DNA of 64,000 bases from contig NZ_VUOC01000002.1 in NCBI RefSeq assembly GCF_008386695.1, positions 248,001-312,000 on the forward strand, read 5' to 3'. Both the position numbers and the translations under genes were made by a program. Source of the DNA: Chitinophaga agrisoli (GTDB lineage: Bacteria; Bacteroidota; Bacteroidia; Chitinophagales; Chitinophagaceae). This document shows positions 54,793 to 61,934 of the stretch, one piece after another. A model generated the notes under the pieces. That model saw only the letters and a program-made list of their open reading frames with translations. It ran no database searches and was not told the DNA's origin. The number at the start of each line of letters is the position of its first letter. Within the stretch, counting starts at the first letter, position 1.

Positions 54793-54924
54793 AATTTTGG
54801 TATCACAGACATGTTTATTGACTGTAGTTTCATAACACGAGTGGTTTATGGCCTTGTGAATTTTGGTATCACAGACAAGTTTGTTCACTGTGGATTCATA
54901 ACACGATCAGCTTACGGCCTTCTA
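54793..54924. repeat. 66-bp tandem duplication covering the fecR 3' end
   Basis: Copy 2 (54859-54924) contains the last codons and stop of the FecR gene; copy 1 (54793-54858) is a diverged second copy downstream of the stop. They share AATTTTGGTATCACAGAC and TTCATAACACGA and differ at about 12 positions. Copy 1 still reads GHKPLVL-stop in the matching frame, so it is a relic of the gene end. Confidence 0.8.
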
Positions 54925-56035
54925 TCTTAAAATGTACCAGTCCTGTAAGTTCAAGCCCTTTTAATAATTCCTGTATATCCTTATTCTTGGAGTAGGTGCC
55001 GCCAAATGTCCCCGTGGGCGGCGTTCCACTGTATGCTATCTCTATATCATACCAACGGCTTACCTGCCGCATAATATCCTGTATGGTACTGTTCCGGAAC
55101 ACAAAGTAGCCGGCTTTCCAGGCTGTTTCCCGGGCAATGTTCACCTGTTTTTCCTGGATGCCCGGATGGCCGGGTGTGATAACGCCCTGTTCTCCCGGCG
55201 TTAATATGGCGCTGGCATCGGCGCCTGACAAGCGGACGGAGCCTGTTACCAGGGTGGTCCTTATCGTGCTCTCATCGGCATAAGCGCTTATATTAAAGGC
55301 GGTGCCCAGTACGTGCACGGTGGCATGTTCTGCTTCCACGGTAAAGGGCTGCTGCACGTTCTGGCTGATCTCAAAATAGGCCTCGCCCTGCAGTTTCACC
55401 TTACGCTCCGGCCCGGTAAACACCTCCGGATAGGTAAGGGATGACTGGCTATTGAGCCATACGCGGGTGCCATCCGCCAGCGTTACGGTATATTGTCCGC
55501 CACGCGGCACCGTCATGGTATTCAACGCGTTAGTTACTGGCCTGCCATTCCCGTTAGCTGCGTAAGCCAGGCCGCCATTGCCGTTGGTAATAGCGGAATT
55601 ATCTGTTTGCGCCAGCACGCCTTCCGGCGCATCATTCAGTGTGATCACTTTCCCATTGGCCAGGGTAAGGGTGGCTACATTGGCGCCCGGTTTAATAGGC
55701 CGTTTATCAGGTGTTGCAGTAGTTTTTTGTTGTGCAGCCAGCGGCTTTTCCGCCTGCGGTTTACGCAATACAACGCCCAGCCCTATCAATAACCCCAGTA
55801 CCGCCGCTGCCGCCCACCACCAGTTAAAGCGGCGTATTTTCGCCTGCGCGGTGGTTTGCGTGATACGGTCAAAGATGCGGCTACCCACATCCGCTCCTAT
55901 CTCCGGCAGTTCTGGCAGCTCTTGCTCCAGCAACCGGAACCGGTCGCGGTGCGATAAGACCAGCGCTTCCTCCTCCGGTGTACACAATCCATCCTGGTAC
56001 TTTTCAAACAGGGATATGTATTCTTCTGGCGTCAT
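54896..56035 (-). CDS. FecR family anti-sigma factor
   Basis: The 379-residue protein has a cytoplasmic N-terminal domain (MTPEEYISLFEKYQDGLCTPEEE), one membrane helix (about 82-100; WWWAAAAVLGLLIGLGVVL), the periplasmic FecR domain (MTVPRGGQYTVTLADGTRVWLNSQSSLTYP, FEISQNVQQPFTVEAEHATVHVLGTAFNISAY) and a C-terminal STN-like domain that meets the SusC transducer. It holds the ECF sigma factor encoded divergently until SusC binds substrate. ATG 56035 is chosen over 56068 because it gives the usual N-terminus. Its 3' end is duplicated. Confidence 0.9.
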   Translation of the reverse strand: MTPEEYISLFEKYQDGLCTPEEEALVLSHRDRFRLLEQELPELPEIGADVGSRIFDRITQTTAQAKIRRFNWWWAAAAVLGLLIGLGVVLRKPQAEKPLAAQQKTTATPDKRPIKPGANVATLTLANGKVITLNDAPEGVLAQTDNSAITNGNGGLAYAANGNGRPVTNALNTMTVPRGGQYTVTLADGTRVWLNSQSSLTYPEVFTGPERKVKLQGEAYFEISQNVQQPFTVEAEHATVHVLGTAFNISAYADESTIRTTLVTGSVRLSGADASAILTPGEQGVITPGHPGIQEKQVNIARETAWKAGYFVFRNSTIQDIMRQVSRWYDIEIAYSGTPPTGTFGGTYSKNKDIQELLKGLELTGLVHFKIEGRKLIVL

Positions 56036-56131
56036 ACCTATATAGTGTCCTAAATGGGCGGCGCACACACATATTTTTTAACTTTTTTTTAGAAAAATAT
56101 TCCAGGATTGTTAATTTTATATCGCCACTTT

Positions 56132-56710
56132 ATGAATAGTTATTCCACCGACCATGAATTATGGAGCGGCGTTGTCGCTGATGACAGTCATGCTTTTGCA
56201 CTGCTGTATGAGCGTTATTGGAAGAAATTATACCAGACCGCCCGCTACTATTTAAAGGATGATGCGGCAGCAGAAGAGATCACCCACGATGTATTTGTAT
56301 CCCTCTGGGAAAAGCGCGCATCGAGCAATATTCAAAACTTCCGGCATTATATACAGGCTACGGCGCGTTATCATGTATACAAATACCTGAAAGCGGCCAA
56401 GGTGAACTGCGTGGAATACCTGGAGCAGTTTCCGGAGACGCCTGCGTTACAGGTATATAATATTGCGCCGGATAAACTGGGGTATGAGCAGCTGGAATCT
56501 CAGCTGGCGGGGTTGTTGAAAGACCTGCCGCGCAGGTGCCAAGAGATCTTCTGGTTAAGCCGGGTGAACCATCTGAGCAACCAGGAGATAGCGGACAAAC
56601 TACATATCTCTAAACGTACGGTGGAGAACCAGATCACGACGGCGCTGAAAGCGCTGCGGGTAGCTTATCCGCCGTTTATGCTGGCGCTGATGATCAGCCG
56701 GTTATTATGA
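56132..56710 (+). CDS. ECF (FecI-type) sigma-70 factor
   Basis: The 192-residue sigma factor has region 2 (AFALLYERYWKKLYQTARYYLKDDAAAEEITHDVFVSLWEKR) and region 4 (LLKDLPRRCQEIFWLSRVNHLSNQEIADKLHISKRTVENQI). It directs transcription of the adjacent susC locus when released by FecR. The genes are divergent with 96 bp between starts. ATG 56132 is preferred over 56108, which would add eight residues not typical of the family. Confidence 0.92.
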   Translation: MNSYSTDHELWSGVVADDSHAFALLYERYWKKLYQTARYYLKDDAAAEEITHDVFVSLWEKRASSNIQNFRHYIQATARYHVYKYLKAAKVNCVEYLEQFPETPALQVYNIAPDKLGYEQLESQLAGLLKDLPRRCQEIFWLSRVNHLSNQEIADKLHISKRTVENQITTALKALRVAYPPFMLALMISRLL

Positions 56711-56778
56711 TGCGGTCATTTTCTCCAAACGTTACGCTATCTTTCGCCTAATTTGTATATTTATCCTAAATTGTACTC

Positions 56779-56985
56779 ATGCCCGATTATAAACTCGACA
56801 GAACTGCATTTAGAATGACGAATTTCAAGGAGGCAGATGCTGCAAATGTATTTGATAAGAACACCCCTTATCCAGAACGTTTACGTCAAGCCTATTACCT
56901 TATTTCGCAGGCTTATGGCTTTTCTATGGAAGATGAGCCCAAACTGGACAGAAGTTACTTTTCCCGCCGGAAACTGAGCAATTAA
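56779..56985 (+). CDS. Small partner of a nucleotidyltransferase (possible antitoxin)
   Basis: The 68-residue protein starts MPDYKLDRTAFRMTNFKEAD, has a helix YPERLRQAYYLISQAYGF and ends KLDRSYFSRRKLSN. I recall similar short proteins (YKLDRTAF... then LDRxxFxxRK) as conserved partners of nucleotidyltransferases in Bacteroidota. Its stop overlaps the next ATG (TAATG), so the pair is coupled. A TATATTTA element at 56756-56763 fits its -7 promoter box. Confidence 0.6.
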   Translation: MPDYKLDRTAFRMTNFKEADAANVFDKNTPYPERLRQAYYLISQAYGFSMEDEPKLDRSYFSRRKLSN

Positions 56986-57446
56986 TGGGGACTATCTTTA
57001 ACGACGATTTCAGGGATTTTATTCAGGCTATGAACAACCAAAATGTTGACTATATTTTGGTTGGCGGATATGCCGTTATTCTTCATGGATATAGAAGAGT
57101 TACCGGAGACATGGATATTTGGGTAAAAAGGACCAGCGAAAATTACGCTAAACTCACCCGCGCTTTTGCCCAATTTGGCCTTCCTCTTTTTGATATGACT
57201 GAGCAAAATTTCCTGAATGCCGCAGCTACGGATGTATTTTCTTATGGCAGGCCACCTGTCAGCATTGACATAATCACCGAACTTAAAGGGGTAAAATTTG
57301 ACGATGCTTTTTCTAAAGCTCAAATCTTTAATGAAGATGGATTAATGATCCGGTTCCTACATTTAAATAACCTGATTGAAGCCAAAAAAGCAGCCGGACG
57401 TCATAAAGATCTGGATGATATTGAGAAATTGACATCAGGGGATTAA
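56985..57446 (+). CDS. Nucleotidyltransferase of the AbiEii/DUF6036-like group
   Basis: The 153-residue protein has the minimal nucleotidyltransferase core: VDYILVGGYAVILHGYRR with the GG motif, GDMDIWV with the paired aspartates (about 41-43), and a later acidic strand VSIDII. The C-terminal helix NNLIEAKKAAGRHKDLDDIEKL is shared with the DUF6036/AbiEii-like group. Such enzymes can modify tRNA 3' ends or proteins as toxins of toxin-antitoxin modules. The coupled upstream gene would be the cognate partner. Confidence 0.75.
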   Translation: MGTIFNDDFRDFIQAMNNQNVDYILVGGYAVILHGYRRVTGDMDIWVKRTSENYAKLTRAFAQFGLPLFDMTEQNFLNAAATDVFSYGRPPVSIDIITELKGVKFDDAFSKAQIFNEDGLMIRFLHLNNLIEAKKAAGRHKDLDDIEKLTSGD

Positions 57447-57460
57447 CAAATACCTGATCA

Positions 57461-57513
57461 TATAAAGCAAAATGCTTGCAGCGGTTTATTGCTACAAGCA
57501 TTTTTGCTTTATA
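57461..57513. terminator. Bidirectional intrinsic terminator
   Basis: TATAAAGCAAAATGCTTG (57461-57478) pairs with CAAGCATTTTTGCTTTATA (57495-57513) with one unpaired T, flanked by A/T-rich sequence. It separates the nucleotidyltransferase pair from the convergent second Sus locus. Confidence 0.82.
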
Positions 57514-57520
57514 ATATTCC

Positions 57521-59578
57521 CTATTTATTGCACTTTACAGACAGGTGCACCAACCGGCAAGACTTGGTATTATCTATCACCGCTCCCCTATCAGACGTAG
57601 TACTACCGGCCGTATTATCCGCCGCCCGTAACCGGATATACAGGTTGGCCAGCCCACTGGCCGCCTGCGGGAACTGGAAATTCAGCGCTTTATAACCCGC
57701 CACCTGCGTAAGCAGGGTATTGGAGTAGTTAGCCACATCTTCAAAGGTGAAATTGGCTACGGTGTTCCACACCGCCGCATCGTCATTGCTATCCGACCAT
57801 TCCGCTACAAAATTGCGTGGCCCGCCAATATCTACATTGCCTTCTACCTGCAGGGATACCGGCTGGGTAATACCGGCGGTGGACAGCGCTATTTCCCAGT
57901 ATTGCCCGCGGTTATCCGCAGTGGACCACCAGTTCTTAGCGCCCCAGCCGCCGTTGGCTACCGCGCCTTTTACCGTGGTGGGCTCCTGTATAAGGCCGTT
58001 ATAATCCGTGGTGGTATACAGGCCGTTGGCAGTAAAATCAAAAGGCGCAGTACCGCTTTTTGTGATCTTTCCCTGGCCCAGATCCGGCGTTAGCGGGTTG
58101 GCGGTTGCAGTGGGCGTAGCGGCGTATTCATTGCGATAACGGCTCCATTCCACCAGCACTTTGGAGAAACCGTTGCTTCTGTCCTGCTGCAGGGCAATAT
58201 CTGCGCGCTGCATGGGGCGTATGGCGTATTTGCCAATATTGCCGCCATAACGCTCCAGCGTTTCGGTTACCAGTATACCCGTGATGGCGCCGCTGCCCTG
58301 CGGCACGGCATTGCCATCACGGCGGTAAGGCACATCCAGGTTAGTAAGCATGTACATGCTGTTGCCATGTATGTCGCGTATGCTGGTGGGATAACAATCC
58401 ATGCGGGCGGTATACCCTTCGTTAATATTGGTAAAAGCGCCAAAGGGGATGGAGATCTCTACATCCTTCAGCTTTACATAAGTATAGAGATCAGCGTCTG
58501 TAAGCTCGCTCATATATTTTTCACGGGGTTGTAATACACCGCCCTGTGCTTCTTTCTGGATGATATGGGTAACGGTTACGCCGGATACGATCGCGCGGTC
58601 CGGGCTCATATACCGGGTAAGGGTGGTGCCCTTCAGCCAGATCTTCACGTGGTCGTTAAAGTTGAAGATGTTCTCACCCGGCGTTTGCGTTTTAAAATAG
58701 AGGCCGCTTTTGCCATCCGCGCTTTGCACGTATACGGCAATGGCGTTCTCCGTTTTATCCAGGGTATGTTTATTAGCGGGATTGTTAAGGTTTTTGGCCA
58801 TATTGGGATGGCCTTTATCGCTGATCACCGTGCCTTCTATGTAGATATTCTCCTGCACTGTGCCGGCCGCCAATACCTGTTTTACATAAGAGAAGTCTTT
58901 TAACACAGCGTCTTTATAACTGATCCCTAATCCCTGTTTGATCTGGATGGAATCCTGTGTGGTGGCGCCCAGGGCGTCCAGGTAACTGAGTTTCAGGAAA
59001 GCGCTTCTGTCTACGATGGACTTATTGCTATCTACCTTAAAATAGAGGTACCCATTTTCCAGCTTTAACTGGGACACCCAGTCTACCTGGTCTGCGGGCT
59101 CATACCGGTAGCTGACCGTCATTTTCGCTAAAGGAATGTTGGTGGTAATGGGCGTTTTAAATGTACCGCCATTGGGGATGCTTTGCGCGGTAGCATCGTT
59201 GATGGCCAGCGTGGGTGTTAGGCCCAGCTGCTGCAGCCGGATGGTATCGGTTTTACCATCTGCCTTTACCACCAGGGTGGCGGTGCGGGGCAGCTGCCCG
59301 TTATTGTCTGTAACCGCTACTACAGCATAGGCTTTACCGTGGCCGGAGGCGACCTGCACATTCACCCAGTCTGTTTCTTCTGCAGGCTGCAGTTGCCAGT
59401 CCTTTTCCGCATATACAATAATACGGGTAGTGTCCGCATTGGCCTGCAGTTTTACCACCCTGCTGTCAATAGCCAGGTCTGTGGTGAACTTACGGTCTAT
59501 CTCTTTGCGGCAGGCCGCCAGCAGCCCTACCGCTGCCAACAGCCACACTGTATATTTAGCATTTATAAAATGTAACAT
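57521..59578 (-). CDS. DUF5689/BACON-type surface lipoprotein of the second Sus locus
   Basis: The 685-residue protein has a lipoprotein signal (GLLAACRKE), two BACON-like beta domains (about 30-115 and 120-215; WQLQPAEETDWVNVQV and TVSYRYEPADQVDWVSQL), a DUF5689-like OB domain (about 235-470; YIEGTVISDKG, YVKLKDVEISIPFG) and a C-terminal beta-sandwich (about 500-685; GQYWEIALSTAGI). It is presumably surface exposed and binds substrate for the SusCD pair. It follows the EEP gene directly; ATG 59578 is preferred to TTG 59587. Confidence 0.75.
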   Translation of the reverse strand: MLHFINAKYTVWLLAAVGLLAACRKEIDRKFTTDLAIDSRVVKLQANADTTRIIVYAEKDWQLQPAEETDWVNVQVASGHGKAYAVVAVTDNNGQLPRTATLVVKADGKTDTIRLQQLGLTPTLAINDATAQSIPNGGTFKTPITTNIPLAKMTVSYRYEPADQVDWVSQLKLENGYLYFKVDSNKSIVDRSAFLKLSYLDALGATTQDSIQIKQGLGISYKDAVLKDFSYVKQVLAAGTVQENIYIEGTVISDKGHPNMAKNLNNPANKHTLDKTENAIAVYVQSADGKSGLYFKTQTPGENIFNFNDHVKIWLKGTTLTRYMSPDRAIVSGVTVTHIIQKEAQGGVLQPREKYMSELTDADLYTYVKLKDVEISIPFGAFTNINEGYTARMDCYPTSIRDIHGNSMYMLTNLDVPYRRDGNAVPQGSGAITGILVTETLERYGGNIGKYAIRPMQRADIALQQDRSNGFSKVLVEWSRYRNEYAATPTATANPLTPDLGQGKITKSGTAPFDFTANGLYTTTDYNGLIQEPTTVKGAVANGGWGAKNWWSTADNRGQYWEIALSTAGITQPVSLQVEGNVDIGGPRNFVAEWSDSNDDAAVWNTVANFTFEDVANYSNTLLTQVAGYKALNFQFPQAASGLANLYIRLRAADNTAGSTTSDRGAVIDNTKSCRLVHLSVKCNK

Positions 59579-59587
59579 GTTGTTCAA

Positions 59588-60418
59588 TTAGTTTTTTAGT
59601 TCCAGTATAACCGGTTTGTGATCGGAATACTTTGCGGTAAAATCGTCGTAGATGAATTTGCAGTACTGCATTTTCTTCAGCAGGTCTTTGCTGAGGTAGA
59701 TGTAGTCGATGCGGGTATTGGAGCGGATATTGTTTTTACCATGTTGCTGGTCCCAGGTATATCCTGCATCCATAAAACCGGCGTCCCGTATATGTTGCTG
59801 TACTTCGTAATCCACCGTTTGTCCGTTCACCAGGTTAGCCACATAGGTGAATTTCCGTTCCGCCTCCTGTTGCCGTTGTACAAAATTGCTTTTGGATACA
59901 CGGGCGCTGTCTATGGGTGAGAGGGAGTTAAAGTCGCCCATCATCAGCCATTTCCTGTGAGGATCGTGCAGGGCCAGGGTTTGCAGGATCTGCGCTATCT
60001 CGTTCCGGCGCTTTAAGTATTTATGCGGATTCAGGTGCAGTACACAAAAATTGTAGCCGTTAATACTGGCGGTAATAAAACCATGCGTCATGTTCTCGTT
60101 CACCTTGCGGATGTCCACTATCGGGTAGCGGGAGGTAATACCCACCGGGTAACCGCTTTCTTTTACGATCACGGCGTAGCTGTGGCCCCAGGAAGCGGCC
60201 AGTTCTTCCAGCGTTTTCTGTGTAAAGCCGTTGCACTCCTGCAGGGCTACCACATCCGGGTTTTTATCCTTTACCCAGGCTACAAACAGCTGTTTGCCAG
60301 CCGTGGTATCTGTTTTCATGCCTTCCAGTATGTTATAGCTAAGCACTTTCATGGCAGATTGCGCCATGGCCGTAATGCCGGCCAGCATCAACCATCCTAT
60401 TAATAGTATAGATCTCAT
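59588..60418 (-). CDS. Secreted endonuclease/exonuclease/phosphatase (EEP) family enzyme
   Basis: The 276-residue protein has a signal peptide (MRSILLIGWLMLAGITAMAQ) and the EEP metal-site motifs: VLSYNILEG, DVVALQECNGF, HLNPHKY, MMGDFNSLSP, RIDYIYLS and the terminal SDHKPVI histidine. EEP enzymes cut phosphodiester bonds in nucleic acids, phosphoinositides or sphingomyelin. Placed between susD and a DUF5689 lipoprotein, it probably acts on the imported or captured phosphate-containing polymer. The start at 60418 clears the upstream susD stop. Confidence 0.87.
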   Translation of the reverse strand: MRSILLIGWLMLAGITAMAQSAMKVLSYNILEGMKTDTTAGKQLFVAWVKDKNPDVVALQECNGFTQKTLEELAASWGHSYAVIVKESGYPVGITSRYPIVDIRKVNENMTHGFITASINGYNFCVLHLNPHKYLKRRNEIAQILQTLALHDPHRKWLMMGDFNSLSPIDSARVSKSNFVQRQQEAERKFTYVANLVNGQTVDYEVQQHIRDAGFMDAGYTWDQQHGKNNIRSNTRIDYIYLSKDLLKKMQYCKFIYDDFTAKYSDHKPVILELKN

Positions 60419-60425
60419 AGCACCG

Positions 60426-61922
60426 TTATTTATAGGCTTCATTGGTTAATATGCCGCCGGAGCGCACTACTTCCTTATCCGGTATGGGATAATATTCATT
60501 GTAGGGCCGCAGGTTGTTCTTTATTACATCGTATTCCGTGGCGGCCGTTTCGCTTACCACGCGGTACCAATCGCCCCAGCGCACCAGGTCCCATTTACGG
60601 CCGTATTCGCCCATCAGCTCGCGGCCTTTTTCTTTCTTCACTTCTGCCAGGAATTCCGTTTTACCGGGATAGGCTTTCAGCTCAAAATCAGGGCTGGCCC
60701 TTCTTTTTACTTCGTTGATGCATTGCATGGCCAGGTCTGTTTCGCCGGTTTCGTTGGCGGCTTCTGCCAGCATCAGCAACGCATCCGCATAACGGAATAC
60801 TTTCTGGTTATTGCCATCTGCAATATTGTTCATACCGGGGCACCAGAATTTGGGCCCCATCCAGGGCTTGCCGGTACCGTTATTCTGCATAGGGCGTTTG
60901 AATAGCTGCCCGTTATACTGGGTGGACAGGATGATCTCGCGGCGCGGGTCTGTAAGATCATACAGCGACAGGAAATAGGCCGTAGGCGTAATAGAGCCGT
61001 ACGGGTTAGCGTCAGCCCCGAGCTCCGGGATAGGCACGCCATCATAGATGTTAGAGCCCGCTGTTTTGGTGGGCGTACAGAAACAGGCGGTCTGACAGGT
61101 TTTCTTTATACCGTTGGCAGACCAGATATACTGTACTTCAAAAATAGATTCCGGCGTATTCTTGTTCCGGAACCAGGTATCGTTTAACGGGTACTGCGCC
61201 AATTGGCCATACACTTTACGGATCTCCTGCATGGCGGCGGCACATACATCGTACTTTTTATTCCAGAGGGCCAGCTTGCCGATCAGCATATATGCCATGG
61301 GGGCGGCTACCCTGTTCTGCAATACATCTGAGGTACGGGCCTGGGGCAGTTTGGGCGCATATTCCTGCAGCTGCGCTATCATCGAATCGCGCGTAGCGGC
61401 AGCGCTCATACGGCCCAGTTTGGCTACGGTTTCCAGCGCATTAAGGCTGTTGATGTCCTGGGTGTAATAAGGCACATCGTTAAACGTGCTGGTGAGCACA
61501 TAATAATACAGGGCGCGCAGGGTAATGGCCTCCCCTATTAATGCGGGCTTATGGTCTTCTGCGATGGTTGCCTGCTGTATGCCGCTGATGGCGGCATTAC
61601 AATACATGATACCGGTATAACAGGCGGTCCACACATTATCCCCCATGCCCGGGTTAGCGGGGGAGATCTCCAGGCGCGCGTCTATCTGCGTGGAGTTGAG
61701 GAAAGCCAGGTCTGTGACCGCTTCCTGCGAGATCAGCAGCTCATGGTTAAAGATGTTGTTCAGCTGCAGGTAACAGCCGTTCAACGCGGCTATACACTGG
61801 CTTTCTGATTTATAGAAGGATTCCGGGGCCACAAAGCCGGCGGTATCCTCTTCCAGGAATTTGCTGCAGCTGCTCATGCATACCATGGCTGCCAGCAATA
61901 TTTGGATGATCGTTCCTTTCAT
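60426..61922 (-). CDS. SusD/RagB family outer-membrane lipoprotein (second locus)
   Basis: The 498-residue protein has a lipoprotein signal (CMSSCSKFLEED), the SusD N-terminal FVAPESFYKSESQCIAALNGCYLQL, the TPR-like IGEAITLRALYYYVLTSTFNDVPYYT and the C-terminal KGRELMGEYGRKWDLVRWG. It should form a complex with the SusC encoded 12 bp upstream. The substrate is not evident; the neighbouring phosphodiesterase-type enzyme hints at a phosphate-containing polymer. Confidence 0.92.
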   Translation of the reverse strand: MKGTIIQILLAAMVCMSSCSKFLEEDTAGFVAPESFYKSESQCIAALNGCYLQLNNIFNHELLISQEAVTDLAFLNSTQIDARLEISPANPGMGDNVWTACYTGIMYCNAAISGIQQATIAEDHKPALIGEAITLRALYYYVLTSTFNDVPYYTQDINSLNALETVAKLGRMSAAATRDSMIAQLQEYAPKLPQARTSDVLQNRVAAPMAYMLIGKLALWNKKYDVCAAAMQEIRKVYGQLAQYPLNDTWFRNKNTPESIFEVQYIWSANGIKKTCQTACFCTPTKTAGSNIYDGVPIPELGADANPYGSITPTAYFLSLYDLTDPRREIILSTQYNGQLFKRPMQNNGTGKPWMGPKFWCPGMNNIADGNNQKVFRYADALLMLAEAANETGETDLAMQCINEVKRRASPDFELKAYPGKTEFLAEVKKEKGRELMGEYGRKWDLVRWGDWYRVVSETAATEYDVIKNNLRPYNEYYPIPDKEVVRSGGILTNEAYK

Positions 61923-61934
61923 AAAATATTTTTC

